Source of the DNA: Flavihumibacter fluminis
GTDB lineage: Bacteria; Bacteroidota; Bacteroidia; Chitinophagales; Chitinophagaceae
Assembly (NCBI RefSeq): GCF_021491375.1
Contig: NZ_JAKEVY010000002.1
Span: forward strand, 806,001-870,000
Direction: 5' to 3'
Length of the DNA: 64,000 nucleotides
A program made the position numbers and the translations under genes. The notes below the pieces were generated by a model. That model saw nothing but the letters and a program-made list of their open reading frames with translations. It was not told where the DNA came from and did no database searches. Shown piece by piece: positions 1-7,500 of this stretch. The number at the start of each line of letters is the position of its first letter. Position 1 is the first letter of the stretch.

Positions 1-1821
1 ACCTGTACCTGAAAAACCGGGAGCTGTAACGGTGATCATTACACGCTTTTCAGGAACTGAATCCAGCATGAAACTTCCGATCCGGTCAATATAGTTATCC
101 ATGTAATCAAAGGAAGTTCCTTCGGGTGCCGTTATAGACAAACGGAACTGGCTGCGATCTTCCATTGGAGCCAGTTCAGACTGCATATTGGTGCCAATAA
201 AATAAATGGCTGCAAAACATATTGCAATGATCAGGAAGGCAATCCAGCGTACTCTCATAAACCCGGACAGGGTACGGCGATACAGATTTTCCATTCCCAC
301 GAAAAAGGGCTCTGTTTTCCGATAGAACCAGGATGGTTTCTGTGATTTTCGGGTGAGCTTTACGTTTAGTACAGGTGTGAGTGTTAGTGATACAAATGCC
401 GATATTAATACCGCCCCTGCCACAACAATTCCAAATTCACGGAAGAGTCGTCCAACAAACCCTTCCAGGAAAACGATCGGCAGGAATACCACGGCGAGTG
501 TAATGGAGGTCGCAATTACTGCAAAGTATATTTCTTTTGAGCCTTCCTTTGCAGCCTGCCATTTATCCATGCCCTTCTCCATTTTTTTGAAGATATTTTC
601 TGTTACCACAATACCATCATCCACCACCAGGCCGGTTGCCAGTACAATTGCCAGCAGGGTCAGTACATTGATGGTAAATCCAAAAAGGTACATAATGAAA
701 AAGGCTCCTATCAATGACACAGGGATATCAATCAGCGGTCGGATGGCTATGATCCAGTCGCGGAAAAAGAAATAAATAATCAATACCACCAAAACAAAGG
801 CAATGATCAGGGTTTCTTCTACTTCCAGTATGGAGCGCTTGATAAATTTCGTCTGATCCAGTGCGATGTCAAGAGAAATGTCCTCCGGCACATCTTTTTT
901 GATCTGTTCATAGCGTTTGTAGAACTCATCACTGATGGCTACATAGTTTGAACCTGGCTGAGGCACAAGGGCCAGGGCAATCATTGGGATAGTACTTTCT
1001 TTCAGCACGGTTTCTTCATTCTCAGGTCCCAATACGGCTTCACCAATATCTTTCAGTTTGATATCGGAGCCTGCCACGTTTTTAATAATGATATTATTGA
1101 ATTCTTCTTCGGTATTGAGTAAGCCGAAGGTTCGTACGGAAAGTTCAGTAGCATTACCGGATATTTTTCCGGAGGGTAATTCAATGTTTTGGGTTCTTAA
1201 AGCGGTCTGTACATCCCCTGGAGTTAATCCATAGGCTGATAATTTAGCCGGATCGAACCAGATCCGCATGGCATACCGTTTCTCACCCCAGATCTGTATT
1301 CCACTTACACCCGGAATGGTTTGAAGTCGCTCCAGCAGGTTATTGGTGGCATACTCTGTTACCTGTAACTGGTTGCGCGTATTACTCTGAACGGTCATGG
1401 AGATGATTACATCGGAGCTGGCGTCTGCTTTGGACACAACCGGGGGGGCATCCAGATCATCTGGTAGAGATCGAACTGCTTGTGAAACCTTATCCCGAAC
1501 ATCATTGGCGGCAGCTTCGAGGTCGATGGATAAATCAAACTCAACGGTAATATTGGAAGTGCCCTGGCTACTGCTGGAAGTAATATTTTTTACACCGGCA
1601 ATACCATTCACGGCTTTTTCCAGGGGCTCTGTAATCTGGGATTCTATGATGTCTGCGTTGGCTCCGGGGTAAGAGGTTCGAACGTTAACAACAGGGGGAT
1701 CAATCGCCGGGTAATCCCGAACCCCCAGAAATTTATAACCGATCAATCCGAAAACGATGATCACCACATTCATTACGATGGCCAGAACCGGCCGCCGTAA
1801 ACTCAGTTCGGATATATTCAT
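1..1821 (-). CDS. RND efflux pump inner-membrane permease (AcrB/HAE1 type), 3' part beyond window
   Basis: Proton-driven inner-membrane subunit of a tripartite multidrug efflux pump. The 607 visible codons start MNISELSLRRPVLAIVMN, the usual cytoplasmic start and first membrane helix, followed by a porter domain. A cluster of membrane helices follows, with GLVVDDGIVVTEN near residue 400; this is the position of the paired Asp residues that relay protons in AcrB. The family is about 1,030-1,060 residues long, so over a third lies outside the window. The ATG is 6 bases after the stop of the adaptor gene, so the two form an operon. No outer-membrane factor is visible; it may follow beyond base 1. 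The substrate cannot be predicted. Confidence 0.95.
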   Translation of the reverse strand, partial: MNISELSLRRPVLAIVMNVVIIVFGLIGYKFLGVRDYPAIDPPVVNVRTSYPGANADIIESQITEPLEKAVNGIAGVKNITSSSSQGTSNITVEFDLSIDLEAAANDVRDKVSQAVRSLPDDLDAPPVVSKADASSDVIISMTVQSNTRNQLQVTEYATNNLLERLQTIPGVSGIQIWGEKRYAMRIWFDPAKLSAYGLTPGDVQTALRTQNIELPSGKISGNATELSVRTFGLLNTEEEFNNIIIKNVAGSDIKLKDIGEAVLGPENEETVLKESTIPMIALALVPQPGSNYVAISDEFYKRYEQIKKDVPEDISLDIALDQTKFIKRSILEVEETLIIAFVLVVLIIYFFFRDWIIAIRPLIDIPVSLIGAFFIMYLFGFTINVLTLLAIVLATGLVVDDGIVVTENIFKKMEKGMDKWQAAKEGSKEIYFAVIATSITLAVVFLPIVFLEGFVGRLFREFGIVVAGAVLISAFVSLTLTPVLNVKLTRKSQKPSWFYRKTEPFFVGMENLYRRTLSGFMRVRWIAFLIIAICFAAIYFIGTNMQSELAPMEDRSQFRLSITAPEGTSFDYMDNYIDRIGSFMLDSVPEKRVMITVTAPGFSGTG

Positions 1822-1827
1822 GGCTGC

Positions 1828-2898
1828 TTAATTAAGTTTGGATATGGCAATTTTGGCTTCCGGTTTAATGGAAAGCAGGCCGGTTGTTACAATAGTATCT
1901 CCCGCTTTCAATCCTTCTATGATTTGTACATAACTGCTATCTCTTACTCCGGTTGTTACGGTTTCAAATACGGCAGTTCCATCCCGGTAAACAATCACTT
2001 TTTTGAATCTCGCCTGGGGTATTACAGCCTGGGTTGGGATCATCAGCGCATTGTTGTCTTTTCCGAAATCCAGTTGCACTTTAGCGAATGCACCTGGTAT
2101 CAATTGGGGTGCCTTACCCAGCACTACAGCACGGATGCGAAGGCTTCTGCTGTCTTCCATAACTGCTTCTTCAGTTGCCAGCACTTTTGCCGGGATCGTT
2201 TTGTCCAGTCCTTCTATGCTGAATCGTACCATCGAGCCTGCTTTAATGCGGCTACTGTATTTTTCCGGTACAGTGAATTCCAGTTTCAATTCATTTTCCT
2301 GGCGGATATTGGTGATCAGTGTGGCTGGTGTTACATAGGCACCCAGACTCACATTGCGCAATCCAAGGCGACCAGAGAAAGGGGCCCGGATTTCTGTTTT
2401 TTCAATGGAGGTACGGATTAACTCCATATCTGCTTTGATGTTATTTACCTGCAGTACACTGAGGTCATATTCCTGCTTGCTGATACCATCTATTTTTAAG
2501 AGTTCTGCCTGGCGACTGGCAGTTTGTTCGTAGATATTTAACTGCACCTGTAATTTTTTTAATTGAGCCTGAAGATCATCATCATACAGTTTAACCAGCA
2601 AAGTACCCTTGCCGACCTGTTGCCCTTCCCGGATATTCAATTGGGTTACTCTTCCGGAAACCTCAGGCCTTAATTCTGTTGCTTCATAGGGCATCAGGGT
2701 ACCTGGAACTTCCAGTTTCTCACTTACGGATCCGGGTTTGAGAATGAACGCCTCTACTTTAATCACTTGGGATGGCCGTGCCGATGTTCCTGCAGCAGGA
2801 GGGGCAATTTTTTTCTTGTCATCTGATTTACAGGAATTCAACCCTCCAATAAGACCGGAGAGAAGTAAAAAAGTGAACACACTGGATATTGATCGCAT
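1828..2898 (-). CDS. RND efflux periplasmic adaptor (membrane fusion) lipoprotein
   Basis: HlyD/AcrA-family adaptor that bridges the inner-membrane permease encoded next (6-base gap) and an outer-membrane channel. From the ATG at 2898 the protein is 356 residues and begins MRSISSVFTFLLLSGLIGG followed by LNSC, a lipoprotein signal whose Cys would be lipidated. An in-frame upstream start at 2985 would bury this signal peptide behind 29 residues, so I prefer 2898. The order is lipoyl half (VSGRVTQLNIREGQQVGKG), coiled-coil hairpin, second lipoyl half (KTEIRAPFSGRLGLRNV), beta-barrel and membrane-proximal domain. First gene of the adaptor-permease operon. Confidence 0.93.
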   Translation of the reverse strand: MRSISSVFTFLLLSGLIGGLNSCKSDDKKKIAPPAAGTSARPSQVIKVEAFILKPGSVSEKLEVPGTLMPYEATELRPEVSGRVTQLNIREGQQVGKGTLLVKLYDDDLQAQLKKLQVQLNIYEQTASRQAELLKIDGISKQEYDLSVLQVNNIKADMELIRTSIEKTEIRAPFSGRLGLRNVSLGAYVTPATLITNIRQENELKLEFTVPEKYSSRIKAGSMVRFSIEGLDKTIPAKVLATEEAVMEDSRSLRIRAVVLGKAPQLIPGAFAKVQLDFGKDNNALMIPTQAVIPQARFKKVIVYRDGTAVFETVTTGVRDSSYVQIIEGLKAGDTIVTTGLLSIKPEAKIAISKLN

Positions 2899-3063
2899 GA
2901 ATTTTCCCTGATTTAATGTTGGGTCAATGGTAAAATTAACAGATAAATCCTGCCTAATGTTGGCAGGCTTTTCAGAAGTCGTCAAATCACTACAGTTTCC
3001 TATTTTCTTGGGATGAACGGTGATTAATCAGGATGATTGGAAAAGACAGATTAGGAATGACTT

Positions 3064-4185
3064 TTAACTCTTCACCTTTAAAATGCGTTTGATCTGGTGG
3101 GCTTTCCTTACGAGGTCATGCCTGTCCTTACCAAGTACAGTAACATGTCCCATTTTTCTACCTGGCTTCGTTTGTTTTTTACCATAGAGGTGAACATACA
3201 CATCCTCCATATTTAATACTTCCTCCAATCCTTCATAGTTTACGTCTCCTGAATAACCGGGTTCACCAATCAAATTGACCAGGGAAGAGGGCAGCAGTGC
3301 AGTGGTAGATCCAAGTGGAAAATCTAACAGGATCCGCCATAACATATCATACTGGGAGGAGGAATGGGCTTCAATAGTGTGATGACCGCTGTTATGCACC
3401 CTTGGCGCTGCTTCATTTACCAGTACTTCTCCGTCTTTGTCTATAAAGAGTTCAATTGCAAACAAACCCGGAGATTCAAGTGCTTTCACCAGTTTCAGTG
3501 CAATGGCCTCCACTCTCCAGAGTGTTTTGTCTTCCAGGTCTGCCGGAGCAATCTGGTAATCCAGCAAATTCAGATTGGGATCGAATACCATTTCAACAGG
3601 GGGGTAGATGGCTTGCTCTCCTTTATTATTGATGGCTACCAGCACTGCAATTTCCTTTTCAATGGCCACTTTTTTTTCTAATACACTGGGTGCATCGAAG
3701 GCAAGTTCAAATTCCTCAAATGAATGGAGTAATTGAACTCCTTTTCCGTCGTATCCGCCTTCGCCCAGTTTTTGTGCAGCCGGTAAAAATTCCAAATGGG
3801 ATTTGAGCGCTTCTTTATTGGCCACCGTTACAAATGCGGCAGTAGGAATGCCATTGGCCTGGTAAAATTCTTTCTGTGTTATTTTATTCTTGATGGTTCT
3901 CAGCGCGGACGGCTTCGGAATCACTTTTACACCTTCTTTTTCTAACTGTTCCAGCGCATCCACGTTTACGGATTCAATTTCGATGGTAATTGCATCCAGT
4001 TGTTTGCCAAATTGGTATACATCATCAAAGGAGCGAATATTTCCGGTTACAAAATGATGGCAGAGATGAGCAGCAGGGCAGGTGGGATCGTTTTCCATTA
4101 CCCATGTTTCGACCGGATAATTAGCCGCTTCCTGTAACAACATTCTTCCCAATTGTCCGCCTCCAAGTATTCCAACTTTTTTCAT
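3064..4185 (-). CDS. purK: 5-(carboxyamino)imidazole ribonucleotide synthase PurK
   Basis: ATP-grasp enzyme of purine biosynthesis that makes N5-CAIR from AIR, bicarbonate and ATP. At 373 residues it is full length. The N terminus MKKVGILGGGQLGRML is the nucleotide-binding start of the family. LGEGGYDGKGVQ is the ATP-grasp glycine loop, and NEAAPRVHNSGHHTIEA is the conserved C-terminal metal/ATP motif. PurE, the usual partner, is not in the window. A perfect TAnnTTTG box ends only four bases before the ATG, so the message may be leaderless. Confidence 0.97.
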   Translation of the reverse strand: MKKVGILGGGQLGRMLLQEAANYPVETWVMENDPTCPAAHLCHHFVTGNIRSFDDVYQFGKQLDAITIEIESVNVDALEQLEKEGVKVIPKPSALRTIKNKITQKEFYQANGIPTAAFVTVANKEALKSHLEFLPAAQKLGEGGYDGKGVQLLHSFEEFELAFDAPSVLEKKVAIEKEIAVLVAINNKGEQAIYPPVEMVFDPNLNLLDYQIAPADLEDKTLWRVEAIALKLVKALESPGLFAIELFIDKDGEVLVNEAAPRVHNSGHHTIEAHSSSQYDMLWRILLDFPLGSTTALLPSSLVNLIGEPGYSGDVNYEGLEEVLNMEDVYVHLYGKKQTKPGRKMGHVTVLGKDRHDLVRKAHQIKRILKVKS

Positions 4186-4189
4186 GGCG

Positions 4190-4197
4190 CAAAAATA
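4190..4197 (-). promoter_or_regulatory. -7 box TATTTTTG before purK
   Basis: Perfect match to the Bacteroidota -7 consensus TAnnTTTG on the minus strand, four bases before the purK ATG. No clear -33 TTG is seen at normal spacing. The predicted transcription start coincides with, or lies within a base or two of, the start codon. Confidence 0.6.
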
Positions 4198-4228
4198 ATG
4201 ATTCCGCTGCCTGCAGGTTCAGGATTCT

Positions 4229-4236
4229 TATATTTG
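4229..4236 (+). promoter_or_regulatory. hppD: -7 box TATATTTG upstream of hppD
   Basis: Perfect TAnnTTTG match on the plus strand in the purK-hppD divergent region. It would give hppD a leader of roughly 155 bases. It is also four bases before the ATG of a 32-codon reading frame at 4241. Confidence 0.5.
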
Positions 4237-4240
4237 TACC

Positions 4241-4339
4241 ATGACTCCGGATTATCCACATAAACTGTTTTCCGATCACCGGCAGCAGTACTGTCTGCTG
4301 ATGGAGTCATTGGCGATGGATTCAACTTCACTGGTTTAA
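4241..4339 (+). CDS. possible 32-residue small ORF in hppD leader
   Basis: ATG at 4241, TAA ending at 4339, 32 residues (begins MTPDYPHKLF). It is supported only by position: the ATG follows a perfect TAnnTTTG box by four bases, the same architecture as purK, the radical SAM gene and folC in this window. It is in a different frame from hppD and ends 59 bases before it. I recognise no homologue. It could be a leader peptide, an unrelated small gene, or chance. Confidence 0.25.
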   Translation: MTPDYPHKLFSDHRQQYCLLMESLAMDSTSLV

Positions 4340-4398
4340 GTTTTCGACAGGTCCGGATTCCCGGCCCCAATTCTTCATTTCTTTTAATTACCCGCAAA

Positions 4399-5526
4399 AT
4401 GAACCAGGTATTATCCAAACTTCAGCAGCATGCTGCAACTGATTTTCTTCCCTTGCAGGGAACGGATTATGTAGAATTTTATGTAGGGAACGCCAAACAG
4501 GCCGCTCATTTTTACAAGACCGCCTTTGGGTTCCAGAGCCTGGCCTACGCAGGCCCGGAAACCGGGGTAAAGGACCGTGCGAGTTATGCAGTGCGGCAAC
4601 ATAAACTAACTTTCGTATTTACCACCCCTCTTCGTCCTGATAATGCAATCGCCGATCATATTTATCGTCATGGGGATGGAGTTAAAATGCTTGCGCTTCG
4701 GGTCGAGGATGCCACAAAAGCATGGAATGAAACCACATTGCGGGGCGCAGACTCCTATATGGAACCACAGCGTCTGACAGATGAATACGGCGAACTGATT
4801 ATGAGCGGGATTAAAACCTATGGGGATACAGTTCACCTTTTTATAGAGCGCAACAACTATTCAGGACCTTTTCTTCCGGGTTACCGGGCCTGGAAATCGG
4901 AATATAATCCCACTGAAACCGGGCTTTTATATGTTGACCACTGCGTCGGAAATGTGGGCTGGAACCAGATGGAAAAATGGGTTGGATTTTATGAAAATGT
5001 AATGGGCTTCCGTAATATTCTGAGTTTTGATGACAAGGATATTTCAACAGAATATTCTGCTTTGATGAGCAAGGTGATGTCTAACGGAAACGGATATGTG
5101 AAATTCCCCATAAATGAACCCGCAGAGGGTAAGAAAAAAAGCCAGGTGGAAGAATTCCTGGATTTTTACAATGGAGAAGGATGCCAGCATGTGGCCCTAG
5201 CTACCAATAATATTATTGAAACGGTTACGGCATTGCAGCAAAGAGGAGTGGAGTTTTTGAAAGTGCCTGGGTCTTATTACGATGAATTATTGGATCGGGT
5301 GGGACAAATAGATGAAGAACTGGCACCCTTACGCAAGCTGGGCATCCTGGTAGATCGTGACGAGGAAGGGTATTTATTGCAGATCTTCACCAAACCGGTG
5401 GAGGATCGACCCACCCTGTTTTTTGAGATCATTCAGCGAAAAGGAGCAAAAAGTTTTGGAAAGGGAAATTTCAAAGCCTTGTTCGAAGCTATTGAACGGG
5501 AGCAGGAAAAAAGAGGTAATTTATAA
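4399..5526 (+). CDS. hppD: 4-hydroxyphenylpyruvate dioxygenase
   Basis: Fe(II) dioxygenase of tyrosine catabolism converting 4-hydroxyphenylpyruvate to homogentisate. At 375 residues it has two VOC-fold halves. The expected iron ligands are visible: His181 in LLYVDHCVGN, His264 in EGCQHVALA and Glu343 in LFFEIIQRKGA. The C-terminal motif FGKGNFKALFEAIEREQ is typical of the family. Homogentisate dioxygenase and the later pathway genes are not in the window. A strong hairpin terminator follows the stop. Confidence 0.97.
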   Translation: MNQVLSKLQQHAATDFLPLQGTDYVEFYVGNAKQAAHFYKTAFGFQSLAYAGPETGVKDRASYAVRQHKLTFVFTTPLRPDNAIADHIYRHGDGVKMLALRVEDATKAWNETTLRGADSYMEPQRLTDEYGELIMSGIKTYGDTVHLFIERNNYSGPFLPGYRAWKSEYNPTETGLLYVDHCVGNVGWNQMEKWVGFYENVMGFRNILSFDDKDISTEYSALMSKVMSNGNGYVKFPINEPAEGKKKSQVEEFLDFYNGEGCQHVALATNNIIETVTALQQRGVEFLKVPGSYYDELLDRVGQIDEELAPLRKLGILVDRDEEGYLLQIFTKPVEDRPTLFFEIIQRKGAKSFGKGNFKALFEAIEREQEKRGNL

Positions 5527-5531
5527 TAAAC

Positions 5532-5564
5532 ATCCCCGGAACAGCGTTTCCGGGGATTATTTTA
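5532..5564 (+). terminator. Rho-independent terminator after hppD
   Basis: Perfect 10-bp stem ATCCCCGGAA / TTCCGGGGAT with a 6-base loop, followed by TATTTTA. It begins six bases after the hppD stop. Confidence 0.85.
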
Positions 5565-5614
5565 TAGCTTTCTTATCAATTGTTTGTACTATTTTAGTGC
5601 TGTTCTGATCAACT

Positions 5615-6814
5615 ATGAAAAAAATCAGCATCACCCTATTGATCCTTAGCTGGGTACTTGCTGGATTCTCGCAAACTGCCTACAATGCCAGTTTTGCAGA
5701 TTACCAGCGAAACTTTCCCCGCCTCCATGATATCCTTCGCAAAAAAGAAGACAGTCTTCGTCGACAGTTTATGGAAAAGGGATTGTCCTGGCCAGCCAAA
5801 TATATTTACCTGCGTTCCTTCAAATATGACAGCCAGCTCGAAGTATGGGTTAAAAACGATAAAAAAGAACCTTTCCAGCTGTTTAAAACCTACAAGGTTT
5901 GTGCCATGGCAGGCACATTAGGCCCCAAACGGATGGAGGGTGATTACCAGGTACCAGAAGGATTCTATTACATCAATGAATTTAATCCACGCAGTGTTTA
6001 CCATTTATCGCTGGGCTTAAATTATCCCAACGCATCGGATCGCTACCTGAGTGATGCCATTCAGCCAGGTGGAGACATCTATATTCATGGCAGTTGTGTT
6101 ACTACAGGTTGTATCCCGATTACCGATTCCCAGATCGAAGAGTTGTATGCACTGGCTACTTATGCCAAATCATCCGGGCAGGACTTCATTCCGGTTCATA
6201 TATTCCCAGTACGCTTCAATGTAAAAAAGAGTGCAGATTATTTGGGCAGATATGTGCGTGATTTTGCAGATTATGCTCATCTCGCCAACAGTTTGAAGGA
6301 AGTGTTTTATTATTTCGAAAAACACAAACAATTGCCGCTGATCATGGTGAATAACCGTGGCAGTTATGTGCTGGATGAAGAAGTGAGAAATGCCTTACCC
6401 AGTGCTGAAAAAAAGGTACTGCCTCCGCCAGTGGTTAAAAAGAAACGCAAGCTTACCGAATTTGATGAATCAGAAATTCCCACTACCGTTCATAAATTAC
6501 CGGAGTTTCCCGGTGGTTCGGATGCCTTCCGGCAATACCTAAGGGATTTGAATAAAAAACTGGGCCCCTATCTTAACGATGACCAGCATACTGCGTATGT
6601 ATTGGTGGAATTCATCGTAACTGCAAAAGGCAAGGTTTTAAACCCACGCATCATCCGTGGTGGCAATGATTTGCTCAATGAACACCTGCTGGATGCCCTT
6701 GAAGAAATGTCCGATTGGTTACCTGCGGTCCGCGAAGGTAAATCGGTACCAATGAAACTGAAGCAGACAATCGTAATTGAAAATAAGTTGCCAGGGGTAC
6801 AGGTTGGAAGCTAA
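5615..6814 (+). CDS. exported L,D-transpeptidase (YafK-like) with C-terminal TonB-like domain
   Basis: 399 residues with an N-terminal signal peptide (MKKISITLLILSWVLAGFSQ). The central part resembles YkuD/YafK L,D-transpeptidases: HGSCVTTGCIPIT supplies the conserved His158 and the probable catalytic Cys166, with GxxxxP-like strands before it. These enzymes act on peptidoglycan stem peptides, or release and attach cross-linked lipoproteins. Residues of about 290-395 (LPEFPGGSDAFRQYL to the end) look like the TonB C-terminal domain common in Bacteroidota, with the typical GKVLNPRII.GG strand. I infer a periplasmic cell-wall enzyme whose TonB-like tail could contact a partner protein. Directly downstream lies a seven-base purine-rich repeat array. 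Confidence 0.8.
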   Translation: MKKISITLLILSWVLAGFSQTAYNASFADYQRNFPRLHDILRKKEDSLRRQFMEKGLSWPAKYIYLRSFKYDSQLEVWVKNDKKEPFQLFKTYKVCAMAGTLGPKRMEGDYQVPEGFYYINEFNPRSVYHLSLGLNYPNASDRYLSDAIQPGGDIYIHGSCVTTGCIPITDSQIEELYALATYAKSSGQDFIPVHIFPVRFNVKKSADYLGRYVRDFADYAHLANSLKEVFYYFEKHKQLPLIMVNNRGSYVLDEEVRNALPSAEKKVLPPPVVKKKRKLTEFDESEIPTTVHKLPEFPGGSDAFRQYLRDLNKKLGPYLNDDQHTAYVLVEFIVTAKGKVLNPRIIRGGNDLLNEHLLDALEEMSDWLPAVREGKSVPMKLKQTIVIENKLPGVQVGS

Positions 6815-6870
6815 TGGAAGTGTGAAGTATGAAGTGAGAACTTAGAAGTAAGAATTTAGAAGTGTGATTG
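6815..6870 (+). repeat. seven-base-period purine-rich array after the transpeptidase gene
   Basis: Starting at 6818 the plus strand reads as seven consecutive heptads (GAAGTGT, GAAGTAT, GAAGTGA, GAACTTA, GAAGTAA, GAATTTA, GAAGTGT). It begins right after the stop codon of the upstream gene, in sense orientation. Relatives occur at 7404-7500, 10397-10439, 23262-23300, 23868-23945 and 43955-44065. Confidence 0.8.
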
Positions 6871-6899
6871 GGGATAATCTAATTTGAATAGTCCATTTG

Positions 6900-7403
6900 A
6901 TGGCAAAAGGGGTGCGGCAGCTATTACCGGAATTGGTTTGGGGCATACTTTCTATCTTATTGACCTTTCTACTAACCAGAATCTTAATCGGTAGTTTTGT
7001 TTTTGCGGGTACAATAGATATCCACTTGCATGATACTTATTATGTAGTTCAAAGATGGCTATTGCTGATGCCTTTGTTTTTTTTCACTACTTTTTCATTA
7101 TTTATCATCAAAACAAGCATCCGGAAATTTTCTTCCACTTATAATTATTGGATACTATTAACTTCCGGAATTTTCCTGGTGTGGTCATTAGGTTTCCTCA
7201 TAAATAAACTATCACAGGTTGCAACAACAGGTTGGTCCGTATATCCGCCGTTAACTGAATCTGGACAGCAACATTTTCCAGTTCCGCAACCAGACCCAAT
7301 ATCCCAAACCCTAACCAATTTTTTGCTACTGGTTCAGCTGCTGATTCTGATCACAACTGTATTCTTTGCGTACCGACTTGGTACATCCGCTCAAAAACAA
7401 TAA
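6900..7403 (+). CDS. small membrane protein with cytochrome oxidase subunit I-like motifs
   Basis: 167 residues from the ATG at 6900; a TTG three bases upstream is less likely. Four predicted membrane helices lie at about residues 11-36, 53-72, 83-102 and 138-160. Between helices 1 and 2 is IDIHLHDTYYVV (39-50), almost identical to the helix X entry of haem-copper oxidase subunit I. Between helices 3 and 4 is GWSVYPPL (111-118), matching GWTVYPPL after helix III of the same subunit. The two haem-ligand histidines that follow HDTYYVVA in real oxidases are replaced (QRWL), and the motifs appear in the reverse order. It therefore cannot be an oxidase. Function unknown. Confidence 0.75.
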   Translation: MAKGVRQLLPELVWGILSILLTFLLTRILIGSFVFAGTIDIHLHDTYYVVQRWLLLMPLFFFTTFSLFIIKTSIRKFSSTYNYWILLTSGIFLVWSLGFLINKLSQVATTGWSVYPPLTESGQQHFPVPQPDPISQTLTNFLLLVQLLILITTVFFAYRLGTSAQKQ

Positions 7404-7500
7404 AAGATTGTCTCCCGTTTCCTTTGTCTCCATTCTTCCTTTGCTCCATTCCTCCACTCCTCCATCTTCCATTCCTCCATTCTCACGTCTCACGTCTCAC
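7404..7500 (-). repeat. purine-rich short-period array at 3' end of aspartate kinase
   Basis: On the minus strand the sequence runs GAAGTGA, GACGTGA, GACGTGA, GAATGGA and then looser 7-8-base GGAATGGA-like units. It begins inside the last codons of the aspartate kinase gene (Arg-Ser-Glu-Thr-stop is written by the repeat) and extends to the convergent gene end at 7403. Confidence 0.75.

Noticed and set aside
353-775. Open frames on the strand opposite the RND pump genes and inside most other genes
   Set aside because: They are antisense or shifted shadows of well-supported coding sequences and show no protein features of their own.
4182-4418. 78-codon minus-strand frame between purK and hppD
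   Set aside because: It overlaps the start of hppD and the purK promoter, has no recognisable domain and low-complexity composition; taken as a chance frame.
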